The translations under genes and the position numbers were made by a program. DNA of 35,850 nt, taken from NCBI GenBank assembly GCA_022792535.1, contig JAAWBG010000020.1:1-35850 (forward strand), in the 5' to 3' direction. This stretch comes from Lachnospiraceae bacterium. Lineage in GTDB: Bacteria > Bacillota > Clostridia > Lachnospirales > Lachnospiraceae. The notes beneath the pieces were generated by a model, which worked only from the letters and a program-made list of their open reading frames with translations, did no database searches and had not been told where the DNA came from. This document shows, one piece after another, positions 24,615-33,588 of this stretch; the first letter of the stretch is position 1; the number at the start of each line of letters is the position of its first letter.

Positions 24615-27329
24615 ATGAGAATTCTGGTTATATCACCTAAAAATAAAACAGTCTTTAATTTCCGGGGAGACTTGATCAGAGATATGATTGAGAAGGGAAA
24701 TGAAGTATATGTAACAGGGCCGAATAGAGATTTTATCGAGGATATTATGGCTCTTGGGGTGAAAGAGTTTATAGAAATACCCTTGGTCAAAGATAATATG
24801 TCTGTTTTGGGTGATCTTGCTTATCTGAAAAAACTTAGGGAAATTATGAAATGCATCCAGCCGGAACTTGTATTTGGATACACCATCAAACCGGTGATTT
24901 ATGGAACCATTGGGGCAAGATCCTGCGGGATAAAAGAAATTTATCCGATGATTACTGGTTTGGGACGGGTATATGCTTCTGAAAATTTAAAGATAAAACT
25001 AGTTAGGCGGATCACGAAAATTTTATATCGAATTGCACTGAAAGGAGCCAGCAAGGTCATTTTCCAAAATCCTGATGATATGCAGGAGTTTGTGAAAGAA
25101 GGCTGTCTGCCGGCGGATAAGGCTGTGACAGTGAATGGTTCCGGCGTGAATATGAAGCGGTTTTGCAGAAGTGAGATTCCGGAAAAACCAGTATTTTTAA
25201 TGGTAAGCCGGATGATCCGGGAAAAGGGCGTCCTTGATTTTGCCAGAGCTGCCAGAGCAGTGAAAAAGAAAGTTCCAGAAGCCAGATTCATTATTCTGGG
25301 CGGTTATGATAACAGCATTGGAGGGTTAAGAGAAAAAGATCTGAAAGAATATATAGAGGATGGAAGTATTGAGCTTCCTGGGGAAGTAAAAGACCCGGTT
25401 TCTTTTTACGGGCAAAGTTCTGTGTTCGTTCTTCCTTCTTATTATAGGGAAGGTCTGCCCAGAACAATTTTGGAAGGGATGTCCTGCGGGCGCCCAGTGA
25501 TTACCACAGACTGGCCAGGCTGCCGGGAACCAGTGAAGGATGGCGTAAACGGATATCTTGTGCCGGTGAAAAATCCAAAAGAGCTGGCAAAGAAAATGTA
25601 TCAGCTGGCAGTGGACCGAAAGAAGGTTCTTGCCATGTCGGAGGAATCCTATAAGATATGCAGGGAAAAATATGATGTTGAGATCATCAATGGGCAGATG
25701 AGAAATATTATGGGATACGAAAGGAGTTTAGATATGAGGGATACCAGGGTAGAGTCATTAAAAAACATGCTGGATGTCCGGCTGGATCTTAGGGATTATC
25801 TTTTTCGAAGAGGATTTCTTCTTACCAATCGGGATAATATTTTAGAGAATGAATTTCCCTTTTACGGGAATTGGAAAAAAACAAAACTTGGCTCCATGTA
25901 TGCTTATACGCATCCCAAAACAAATTTATCATATTACGAGAAAAAAGATAAGATATATTTCTTATTTGGACATGCATACAATCCTTTTACTATGGAGTCC
26001 AATGAAACCAAAGAATTGGAATACATCGGACAGAAAGAAGAACAGGGATGTATGCAGGACGCCATTGATGAATTGACAGGTGTGTTTGTGTTTGGATGTA
26101 TTTTTAAAGACAGAGTGAGATTTCAGGTTGATCCCTCTGGAATGCAGTCGGCATATTACGGAGCTTTCAACGGTCAGCTGTATCTTACGTCCCATCCTCA
26201 GATTGTTGGGGATATCTGCGGCCTGGAGATGACAGAGATTGCCAGGGAATTGATTCATTACAAATGGTATGGACGGGTAATGGGATGCTATTTGCCGGCG
26301 GATCTTTCCGTGTTTGACGAGATAAAAAGAATCGTTCCCAATATTGAGTATAAATTCAAGGATAACCAGGTCAGACATAGACGATTCTATCCTTTGAAAG
26401 AAATACAGGTATGCAGAACCAAAGCAGAGTATGAAGAGGTCGTGGAACAGGCTGCTGATATTTTAAAAAGTAATATGATTCTTGCCACAGAAAAATGGAA
26501 CAATCCCTATCTTTCCTTGTCTGGGGGCATTGATTCTAATACGACATTTGCCGCAGCCAATGGAGTTTACGATAAACTAAAGGTTTTCACTTATATTTCA
26601 GCGGAAAAAGAGACTGTTGATGCAAAGGCCGCTGTGAAGATTGCAGACAGATTCGGCGTAGAAAAGGAAGTATTTGAGATCCCTGAGACTTCAGACAATC
26701 TGAAAGATTACAAGGAAATTGTTTCAATCATTGAACACAACAATAGTTATGCCATTCAGAGAAAGGACAATGAATATCGAAAACGTGTATTTTTAATTCA
26801 TAAGCTGGAAGAACTTGGATGCGATGCAGAGATCAAGTCCTGGACTTCAGAAACCATAAGAGCCTATTGGTATAAACATTATGGCAGAAAGACCATGCCT
26901 AAATTGTCAGCAAAATTATATAGAAACTTATATAAAATTTTCTTACAGAACCGCAGATTAGCACATAAAGTAGACAAGTTGTTTGCAAAATATATTAAGG
27001 AATTTGAATATGAAAAAGTTCCAGCTCAATACCCGCCGGCAGATCTCCATTACAACGAAGTAACCTGGGGCGCATGGGGCGGACCGAATATTTCTGAGAT
27101 GAAAATGTATGCAGATGAAGTTATTATATACAATAACAGAAAGTTTTTAGACCTGCTCTTTCAAGTGCCTCTGGATCATAGAAGATCAGATCAGCATCAT
27201 CTGGATATGAAAAGGTATCTGAACCAGGAATTGTATGATATGAATATCCGGGTTGTAAATATGGAAGAGACCTGGAAACGAGCATTTCTGCTGAACTGTA
27301 TTTTTACTGCAAATATGATGCTGCCTTAG
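24615..27329 (+). CDS. GT4 glycosyltransferase fused to an asparagine-synthase-like (glutaminase-dead) ligase
   Basis: A 904-residue two-part protein. Residues 1 to about 370 are a GT4 glycosyltransferase (MVSRMIREKGVLDFARAARA, HPFxG-like FYGQSSVFVLPS, E279 and E287 in EGLPRTILEGMSCGRPVITT). Residues 374-904 are asparagine-synthase-like. A degenerate N-terminal amidotransferase fold (DAIDELTGVFVFGCIF, RFQVDPSGMQSAYYG) is followed by the ATP-pyrophosphatase loop LSLSGGIDSN (S636-S641). The nucleophilic N-terminal Cys needed for glutamine hydrolysis is absent and could not be exposed in the fusion. At the junction AAGGAG (25721-25726) precedes an in-frame ATG at 25734, so the second half may also be made alone. 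Confidence 0.87.
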   Translation: MRILVISPKNKTVFNFRGDLIRDMIEKGNEVYVTGPNRDFIEDIMALGVKEFIEIPLVKDNMSVLGDLAYLKKLREIMKCIQPELVFGYTIKPVIYGTIGARSCGIKEIYPMITGLGRVYASENLKIKLVRRITKILYRIALKGASKVIFQNPDDMQEFVKEGCLPADKAVTVNGSGVNMKRFCRSEIPEKPVFLMVSRMIREKGVLDFARAARAVKKKVPEARFIILGGYDNSIGGLREKDLKEYIEDGSIELPGEVKDPVSFYGQSSVFVLPSYYREGLPRTILEGMSCGRPVITTDWPGCREPVKDGVNGYLVPVKNPKELAKKMYQLAVDRKKVLAMSEESYKICREKYDVEIINGQMRNIMGYERSLDMRDTRVESLKNMLDVRLDLRDYLFRRGFLLTNRDNILENEFPFYGNWKKTKLGSMYAYTHPKTNLSYYEKKDKIYFLFGHAYNPFTMESNETKELEYIGQKEEQGCMQDAIDELTGVFVFGCIFKDRVRFQVDPSGMQSAYYGAFNGQLYLTSHPQIVGDICGLEMTEIARELIHYKWYGRVMGCYLPADLSVFDEIKRIVPNIEYKFKDNQVRHRRFYPLKEIQVCRTKAEYEEVVEQAADILKSNMILATEKWNNPYLSLSGGIDSNTTFAAANGVYDKLKVFTYISAEKETVDAKAAVKIADRFGVEKEVFEIPETSDNLKDYKEIVSIIEHNNSYAIQRKDNEYRKRVFLIHKLEELGCDAEIKSWTSETIRAYWYKHYGRKTMPKLSAKLYRNLYKIFLQNRRLAHKVDKLFAKYIKEFEYEKVPAQYPPADLHYNEVTWGAWGGPNISEMKMYADEVIIYNNRKFLDLLFQVPLDHRRSDQHHLDMKRYLNQELYDMNIRVVNMEETWKRAFLLNCIFTANMMLP
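25721..25736 (+). promoter_or_regulatory. Internal ribosome binding site and in-frame ATG at the GT4/AsnB junction
   Basis: AAGGAG, a 7-nt spacer and ATG occur exactly where the glycosyltransferase domain ends and the asparagine-synthase-like domain begins (Met374). In the +1 frame a TAG stop (25729-25731) falls inside the spacer. This is what an ancestral two-gene boundary would look like after a small indel removed the first gene's stop. Confidence 0.6.
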
Positions 27330-27424
27330 AATCTGTTTTCAACAGGTGCTGGCGTGCTGACATGTTTAGATTCAGCAAAACAGCGTAACATGAAGTTTGC
27401 AGAAGAGATCAGGAGGTGTTTCGT

Positions 27425-27949
27425 TTGCATATATGGATGAGAAATGTATTTGCAGTTCTTCGGGGATGTTTTTCTTCAAAAACGGGAATAGGAAGGCGCT
27501 GTATCAGATATAAAAATGTGAAGGTCATTGCAAAAAGAGGCGGAAAAATTACCTGTGGAAAACAACTGAGAATAGAGGAAAATGCTACATTGTCCGCAGT
27601 AAACGGCGGCAGACTCTGCCTGGGAGACAACGTAGGGATTGGACAGGGCAACCTCGTGAAATGCCAGGAAAAAATAGAGATAGGAAGCGGGACGTTATTT
27701 GGCCCCAATGTGCTGGTATATGATCATGACCATGTGTTTGATTCTGTCAGTGGAGTAAATCGAAAAAAATTCAGAACAAAACCTATCATAATCGGAGAAA
27801 ATTGTTGGATTGGAGCCAACACTGTCATCTTAAAAGGCGCTGAAATTGGAGACAGATGTGTGGTGGGAGCAGGCAGTGTGATCAGCGGACATTACCCCTC
27901 TGACTCTCTCATTTATCAAAAAAGAACAGATACCATAAAACAATTTTAA
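27425..27949 (+). CDS. Hexapeptide-repeat (left-handed beta-helix) O-acyltransferase
   Basis: A roughly 174-residue acyltransferase of the CatB/maltose-acetyltransferase type. The C-terminal half shows the isoleucine-rich hexapeptide pattern (GDNVGIGQGNLVKCQEKIEI, PIIIGENCWIGANTVILKGA, IGDRCVVGAGSVISG) and the catalytic-loop histidines in VYDHDHVF. It would acetylate a sugar hydroxyl in the cytoplasm before export. AGGAGG (27411-27416) lies 8 nt before a TTG at 27425, preferred over the GTG at 27416 that overlaps the RBS and over ATG 27437. Confidence 0.85.
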   Translation: MHIWMRNVFAVLRGCFSSKTGIGRRCIRYKNVKVIAKRGGKITCGKQLRIEENATLSAVNGGRLCLGDNVGIGQGNLVKCQEKIEIGSGTLFGPNVLVYDHDHVFDSVSGVNRKKFRTKPIIIGENCWIGANTVILKGAEIGDRCVVGAGSVISGHYPSDSLIYQKRTDTIKQF

Positions 27950-27972
27950 ATGGAAGGACATGTTAGGAAAAG

Positions 27973-29082
27973 ATGAAGAGGAAAGGGACCATTTTATACT
28001 TTGGCGGTTTTGAGCTGCCAGATAAAAATGCAGCGGCCCAGAGGGTGATGAACGTTGCAAAAGCCTTCCGGGACTTAAATTATCATGTGGTTTTCGTTGG
28101 GACAGACAAAGAAAAGATTTCTTCCAATATACGAGAAGGATATACATATTATAATGAGTTTCCATGTTTTGCAGAGAAGTACCCAGGTAATTTGATAGAG
28201 TGGGTCCGCCATTTGACCAGCGCCCGTGCATATATTGATCTGATTCGCACTGTGGACGATACGAAAATGGTGGTTTTTTATAATTTTCCGGCAATTGCTA
28301 TGAAAAGGATTATGAATTACTGCAGAAAAAATAAAATAAAGTGTATTTCTGATGTTACGGAATGGTATCAGCCCTTAGGAAGTCTAGTCTTTCGACTGAT
28401 AAAAACCTTTGACACAGAGTACCGGATGGGCAGTTTGAACTTCAAATGCGATGGGGTCATAGCCATCAGCGAATATCTGAATCAATACTATTCCAGCCGT
28501 GTTGAGACATTAAAACTTCCTCCTTTGGTGGATATCAGGGAGGCCAAGTGGAAGGAAAATGGAGAGAAGAAAGAGTATACTTTTGTCTATGCAGGGAAAC
28601 CGTCTTCCGACAAAGAACGTTTAGATCTTATTGTGGAAGCAATAGAAAAGAGAGAGGATGTTTCCCTTTGCATCGTCGGCATTACCAGGAAAGAATACGA
28701 GGCCATGTATCACAGGCAGGGAACTTTTATCAATACTGTGTTCCAGGGACGCGTTTCCCACGAAGAGACCATAAGAATCATTCAAAAATCCAAATGGTCG
28801 TTGATCCTTCGAGAAAACACAAAATTGATCCAAGCCGGTTTTCCAACAAAAGTGGTGGAAAGTATTTCCTGCGGGGTTCCGGTATGCACCAATAAATTCA
28901 GCAATATCTCAGATTATCTGAATACAAAAAATAGTATTGTATGTGAGAAAGTTGAGGATATCACAGATGCTGTCTCTAAAGCAGTAAAGACAGGAAAAAT
29001 GGAATTTGATACAGCGCAATTCGATTACCATAAGTATTTACCTGAGGTGGAAAAATTTTTGAATTGCGTTGCAGGCAGCTAA
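27973..29082 (+). CDS. Glycosyltransferase, GT4-like
   Basis: A 369-residue GT-B glycosyltransferase of cluster B. It begins GTILYFGGFELPDKNAAAQR followed by VMNVAKAFRDLNYHVVFVG, with the N-loop of GT4 enzymes. The donor half shows YTFVYAGKPSSDKERLDLIV, VSLCIVGI, FQGRVSHEETIRIIQKS and GFPTKVVESISCGVPVCTNK, the E-x-SCGVPV element matching the GT4 E-x7-E region. No membrane segment is seen. Sugar donor and acceptor are unknown. Confidence 0.88.
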   Translation: MKRKGTILYFGGFELPDKNAAAQRVMNVAKAFRDLNYHVVFVGTDKEKISSNIREGYTYYNEFPCFAEKYPGNLIEWVRHLTSARAYIDLIRTVDDTKMVVFYNFPAIAMKRIMNYCRKNKIKCISDVTEWYQPLGSLVFRLIKTFDTEYRMGSLNFKCDGVIAISEYLNQYYSSRVETLKLPPLVDIREAKWKENGEKKEYTFVYAGKPSSDKERLDLIVEAIEKREDVSLCIVGITRKEYEAMYHRQGTFINTVFQGRVSHEETIRIIQKSKWSLILRENTKLIQAGFPTKVVESISCGVPVCTNKFSNISDYLNTKNSIVCEKVEDITDAVSKAVKTGKMEFDTAQFDYHKYLPEVEKFLNCVAGS

Positions 29083-29107
29083 ATCTGGCAATGGAGGAAG
29101 AGTGACA

Positions 29108-30208
29108 ATGAATATATATGTCTTGAATCTTAGTTTAGTTCTTCTGCAGTTATTCATTGGAACGATATTTTTTCGGTCAAGGACAGATCATACAAATTTT
29201 AAAGCAAGCGCTGTCGTATTTTTTCTGATGCTCTTTTTGGAATTTGCCTTGATGGGAGACTGGAGCACAGACATTCGGCAATATTATATGAATTTTAAGG
29301 TCAATTATGGCACTCTGAGAGAACTGACCCTTTTGCCTGCTTTTCAAGATCTGCTTCAAATCAAAGGAATTGGGTTTGTGGTTCTTTCTCTAATTGTGAA
29401 ATATTTAACGGGAAATTTTATGCATTTACTGATTATCCTGGGAATCGTGATCGCCTTCTGTTATGTATCGTTTATTTATAAGTACTCAGAGCTTACCTGG
29501 ATGTCTATGCTGGTATTGCTTTGCAGCGGCTGTTATTATTACAGCTTTAATCTGGTCAGACAGATTTTGGCGGCCAGTTTATTTTGCTGCTGTTTCTACT
29601 CACTGTATCAGGGAAAGTGGAAAAGATATTTTTTGTCTGTACTTGGAATCATGCTGTTTCACTTTTCTGCAGTTGTTTTGATTCCTTTGTATTTTTTGCT
29701 GCGCGCAGATTTTTCGAAGGTGAAGCAGACCGTTTTTTTCTGCTACAGCACTGTGGCGGCGGTGTATTTATTTACCCCTCAGATTACGAATTTTGTCACA
29801 TCCTTTTTTTATGAAAATTACCGCAATACCAATGCCTATGGAATGTCGGAGGGGTTATCTTTGTTCTCGGCATGTAAATCCTTGGCCCTTGGGCTGGTTG
29901 TTCTGCTGAATTACAAGAAATTTAATTATCAAGATGAAAAAGAAAAAGTAATATTTAACGGTTGCTTTGTGTATCTGCTTTTTGGGGCCGCGTCCTTTCG
30001 GATTAAAATGCTTTACAGATTTGTGAACTTCTTTGTTCCCTTTTTAATGCTGGCATATCCCATGATTGCCAATCGGGGGAAGAACCGCAGTCTCAGCCTG
30101 GGGATGTCTGGCCTGTTTCTTATTATCCTGCACTCAAATTGGACCTTTTATGCAAAATATTACTTTTTTTGGGAAAATACGCTGTGCTATTGGAGTTTGG
30201 TCTCATGA
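29108..30208 (+). CDS. EpsG-family polysaccharide polymerase-like membrane protein
   Basis: A roughly 366-residue polytopic protein with about 10 hydrophobic helices (LNLSLVLLQLFIGTIFF onward). An early extracytoplasmic segment, GDWSTDIRQYYMNFKVNYGT, resembles the EpsG family, the Gram-positive counterpart of Wzy. It would polymerise the cluster B repeat unit. The frame is open to TTG 29069 inside the preceding gene, but ATG 29108 after GGAGGAAGAG is the likely start; GTG 29102 is possible. Its stop overlaps the flippase start (ATGA). Confidence 0.82.
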   Translation: MNIYVLNLSLVLLQLFIGTIFFRSRTDHTNFKASAVVFFLMLFLEFALMGDWSTDIRQYYMNFKVNYGTLRELTLLPAFQDLLQIKGIGFVVLSLIVKYLTGNFMHLLIILGIVIAFCYVSFIYKYSELTWMSMLVLLCSGCYYYSFNLVRQILAASLFCCCFYSLYQGKWKRYFLSVLGIMLFHFSAVVLIPLYFLLRADFSKVKQTVFFCYSTVAAVYLFTPQITNFVTSFFYENYRNTNAYGMSEGLSLFSACKSLALGLVVLLNYKKFNYQDEKEKVIFNGCFVYLLFGAASFRIKMLYRFVNFFVPFLMLAYPMIANRGKNRSLSLGMSGLFLIILHSNWTFYAKYYFFWENTLCYWSLVS

Positions 30209-31548
30209 AAAGAAAAAAGATATCTATGCCAGTCAACAGCAGATACTTTAACAATTCCATATGGCTGCTGATGTATCGGCTGATTACAGCTTTTATGCAT
30301 CTGCTGTTTAACGTAGTGATTGCCAGGCTGTACCATGGAGAAGTGTTTGGCACTATCAATTACACCTTGTCGATTGTCAGTATATTAGGCGTTTTTACTG
30401 CACTAGGTCTGGAATCTATTTTGATTGATGAATTTTCCAAAAATCAAAAAGAAAAAGAGACGATTCTCACCACGTCATTAATGCTGCGGGCTGGCGTCAG
30501 CCTCATTACAATTTTACTGGTGTTTGTGTTCTTTGCCTTCTGTGCTCCTATAGATTCTTTTTCGGAACATATACTCAAGATACAGGTGTGGATGTTGTTT
30601 GCACAGTCCTTTGAGGTTGTGAACAGTTGGCTGATCTCAGAGTCAAAGTCGAAAGTCAATGTCAGAAATACTGCTGTCTCTCAGTTTATCTGTTCTATCT
30701 TTCAAATACTGGCTCTGGTTTTCTGGAATTCCATAGAATGGTACGTTGCCCTGACGGTTGTTCAGACTCTTGGGATTGGAATCTTAAATCTTCTATATTT
30801 TAACAAAAATAAAACCTTAAAGTATAAATGGGATTTTGCTGCTGCCAAGAATCTTTTGAACCGGAGTTATCATTTAATCTTGACGAATTTTACGATTGTT
30901 CTATATACACAGTTAGATAAGATTATGATTGAGGGATTTACAAGCCGCGTGGAAGTTGCAAATTATTCTGTGGCGGTTTCTCTCTGCAATATATGGGGAT
31001 TTATCCCGCTGGCGTTTGCAAATTCTTATGCGCCTAAGATATTTATATTGAAGAAGGAAAAACCCCGGCAAGAGTATGAGAGTGCATTGATCCGATTGTG
31101 GTCCATGGTTTTTGGCATGAGCATTATGTTTGCCGGCATCATGTTTGTGTTTTCCCAGTTGATTGTGCTGATGCTGTATGGCAGTGAATATGAGAAGGCG
31201 ATTCCTTTATTGAGAATATTAAGTATCTCCAATTTTTTTGCGGTCTTAGGCAGCGTCAGGGGTTCTACCTGGATCATTGCGGAAAATAAGCAGAAATATT
31301 CGAAGTATTATTGTGTGTTTGGGACAGTGCTCAATATATTGCTGAATTATCTGCTGATTCCTCACATAGGGGGGACAGGAGCTGCAATTGCAACCCTGTC
31401 TACTGAAATTATGGTTGCTGTAATTGCTCCGCTGTTTTTTTCAGAAACAAGAAAATTTGTGGTATTGCTTTTAAAATCTTTTCACAATATACCTGGAATG
31501 ACAAGGGAATTGTTCCTGCAGGTTACAAGGAGAATAAAACATGAATAA
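30205..31548 (+). CDS. wzx: Wzx-type polysaccharide flippase of cluster B
   Basis: A roughly 447-residue MATE/MOP-like transporter with about 12 hydrophobic segments. Landmarks include SIWLLMYRLITAFMHLLFNV, ARLYHGEVFGTINYTLSIVS, YTQLDKIMIEGF and the C-terminal LLIPHIGGTGAAIATLSTE, typical of Wzx exporters. The frame is open to TTG 30139, but ATG 30205 forms an ATGA overlap with the EpsG-like stop and has GGAG about 9 nt upstream. A short in-frame G6 run (31369-31374) lies in GGTGAA. Its end overlaps the next gene by 8 nt. Confidence 0.9.
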   Translation: MKRKKISMPVNSRYFNNSIWLLMYRLITAFMHLLFNVVIARLYHGEVFGTINYTLSIVSILGVFTALGLESILIDEFSKNQKEKETILTTSLMLRAGVSLITILLVFVFFAFCAPIDSFSEHILKIQVWMLFAQSFEVVNSWLISESKSKVNVRNTAVSQFICSIFQILALVFWNSIEWYVALTVVQTLGIGILNLLYFNKNKTLKYKWDFAAAKNLLNRSYHLILTNFTIVLYTQLDKIMIEGFTSRVEVANYSVAVSLCNIWGFIPLAFANSYAPKIFILKKEKPRQEYESALIRLWSMVFGMSIMFAGIMFVFSQLIVLMLYGSEYEKAIPLLRILSISNFFAVLGSVRGSTWIIAENKQKYSKYYCVFGTVLNILLNYLLIPHIGGTGAAIATLSTEIMVAVIAPLFFSETRKFVVLLLKSFHNIPGMTRELFLQVTRRIKHE

Positions 31549-32416
31549 AAATAGTTGGATTTATGATATGGGGAGAAAAATATATAAAAAGGCAGTTTGG
31601 ATCATGTCAGGAGTATCGCCGAAAACTGCTACAAAAATGATTTACTACCGTGTTTTTCATAAAAAGCTTGACTTAAAGAATCCGAAAACCTTAAATGAAA
31701 AGATTCAGTGTCTGAAACTTGGAGAGTATTATCACAATTCCCTGATTACACAGTGCGCCGATAAGTATGAGGTGAGAAAATACCTGGAAGAGAAAGGATT
31801 ATCCTCCATTTTAAATGAAATGTTCATGGTGGTAAATGATCCTGATGAAATAGATTTTTCCAAGCTTCCTGATAAGTTTGTGATTAAATGCAATCATTCA
31901 AGCGGCGGAAATATCATATGTACCGATAAAAGATCTTTTGACCCGGCAGATGCACGTCGTGAACTCTGGCAGTATTATAAAGAGGATTACTGGAAAGAGT
32001 ACGCAGAGACAAATTATCGGTTTATCACAAAAAAGATCATTATTGAAAAGTATATAGAAACTGCCAGCGGAAATCTGCCTACGGATTATAGGATTATGTG
32101 TTTTCATGGAGAACCTAAGTTTTTATATTTAACCACCTGGGGGATAAACGAGATATTAGAAAGACAGTACTTGGATATCCACTGGAATGTTTTGGATATT
32201 GGAGATTCCAAGAAAATAGAAGTTCCTTCCAGACCTGAAAATTTTGATGAGATGTTAGAGATCGCAAGGATCTTAAGCGCAGATTTCAAGTTTGTGCGGG
32301 TGGATCTGTTCAGCGTAGAAGGAAAAATTTATTTTGGAGAATTGACATTTACGCCGACCGGAGGGTATACCAAAGACTTTGACAATGCCTATGTCAATGA
32401 TCTCTTAACAGTGTAA
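31541..32416 (+). CDS. ATP-grasp protein, TupA-like (teichuronopeptide-type amide ligase)
   Basis: A 291-residue protein. The KLDLKNPKTLNEKIQCLKLG opening, CADKYEVRKYLEEKGL, LPDKFVIKCNHSSGGNIICT, IIIEKYI, PTDYRIMCFHGEPKFLYLTT and the C-terminal VRVDLFSVEGKIYFGELTFT place it in the TupA-like ATP-grasp family. ATP-grasp enzymes join a carboxylate to an amine through an acyl-phosphate. TupA itself is tied to the glutamate-glucuronate polymer of alkaliphilic Bacillus. Here it may attach an amino acid or other carboxylate to the cluster B sugar. It overlaps the flippase end by 8 nt. Confidence 0.85.
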   Translation: MNKNSWIYDMGRKIYKKAVWIMSGVSPKTATKMIYYRVFHKKLDLKNPKTLNEKIQCLKLGEYYHNSLITQCADKYEVRKYLEEKGLSSILNEMFMVVNDPDEIDFSKLPDKFVIKCNHSSGGNIICTDKRSFDPADARRELWQYYKEDYWKEYAETNYRFITKKIIIEKYIETASGNLPTDYRIMCFHGEPKFLYLTTWGINEILERQYLDIHWNVLDIGDSKKIEVPSRPENFDEMLEIARILSADFKFVRVDLFSVEGKIYFGELTFTPTGGYTKDFDNAYVNDLLTV

Positions 32417-32466
32417 GGTAAAGGAAGGGAGTATTTGAAATTGGAGAGATTGGATAGGAGAATTAG

Positions 32467-33489
32467 ATGGAAGATAGAATTTCGATTGTGATCCCAGCCT
32501 ACAATGCGGAAAAATATATTGAGAACTGTATAGAAAGCCTTGTGCGTCAGTCTTATCAAAATATGGAGATTATCATAGTAAACGATGGTTCCGCAGACCG
32601 CACAGAGGAAAAGGTAGAAGAGATCCAGTCAAAATATTCCGGTCTATGTCTGCAGTATCTAAAATTGAATGAAAATAAAGGACAGTCAAACGCAAGAAAT
32701 GAGGGAATGAAGATTGCAACGGGGACGTATCTGATGTTTTTGGATGCGGACGATACTTTTGATCCTGAGATGCTATCCATCATGCATGATGCGGTCAGCA
32801 GTTCACCGGAAATTGACTTAGCAGTATGCGGATTTTACAGATGCAGAAATGGAATCGTAAGTGAAACCGGAGTACATATCAAGACAGGAAAACAAAGCCT
32901 GACAGATTTTTTATCACAATCCTTTGCAGAAATGCCCCTAAATTATTTGTCTTGTATCGGAACCAAAATATACAAGATGGATTTGATTAGGCAGAAAAAA
33001 ATTTATTTTTCAGACAAGTACAGATTTAATGAGGACTTGGGATTTGCCTTGAGCTATTTAATGCATACAAACAGGGTGTTTGTAATTGATCAGGAATTGT
33101 ACTGCTATCACTATGTGGTTGGTTCAGTTCAGCATAAAAAAAGATATCGAGAGGGCTCTCTGGAAACGATGGTTCATACAAGGCTGTCATTTGCAGATCT
33201 TTTGAAAACAGCAGGCGTATTCGAGGAAAGAAAATTTGCGACTTCCATGGTGGAAATGTACTTTGGCGAAATGCTGTGCCAATGGGAGAATTATCGTGCT
33301 TTTAAAAAAGTATATGACAAAATTGGAAGAAAAAATAAGTATGTAAAGCAGGCATGGAAAGAGAGGCAGGGAATCATCCTAAAGCTTTTTAAAATGGTTA
33401 ATCTATACCTGGGAATAAGGAGTATGTATCTTTTTTTGCGTCTGGTTTATGGTGCAAAAGGGATTAAAAATCAGAAGATGGATGGATAA
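32467..33489 (+). CDS. Glycosyltransferase family 2
   Basis: A 340-residue GT-A enzyme. The N-terminal ISIVIPAYNAEKYIENCIES, YQNMEIIIVNDGSADRTEE, NKGQSNARNEGMKIATG and the metal-binding YLMFLDADDTFDPEML are textbook GT2 landmarks. The C-terminal third is variable and probably sets the acceptor. It would use a nucleotide sugar with Mg/Mn on the cytoplasmic side. It is separated from the ATP-grasp gene by 50 nt. Confidence 0.93.
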   Translation: MEDRISIVIPAYNAEKYIENCIESLVRQSYQNMEIIIVNDGSADRTEEKVEEIQSKYSGLCLQYLKLNENKGQSNARNEGMKIATGTYLMFLDADDTFDPEMLSIMHDAVSSSPEIDLAVCGFYRCRNGIVSETGVHIKTGKQSLTDFLSQSFAEMPLNYLSCIGTKIYKMDLIRQKKIYFSDKYRFNEDLGFALSYLMHTNRVFVIDQELYCYHYVVGSVQHKKRYREGSLETMVHTRLSFADLLKTAGVFEERKFATSMVEMYFGEMLCQWENYRAFKKVYDKIGRKNKYVKQAWKERQGIILKLFKMVNLYLGIRSMYLFLRLVYGAKGIKNQKMDG

Positions 33490-33588
33490 ATATGGAAAGG
33501 AAAGTATAGAAATTGTACATGAAATTCCAAGAATTTGACAGTTTTGCAATTACTTGGAGTCGCTGCAGATGAAAAGGAGCAACCCAAA

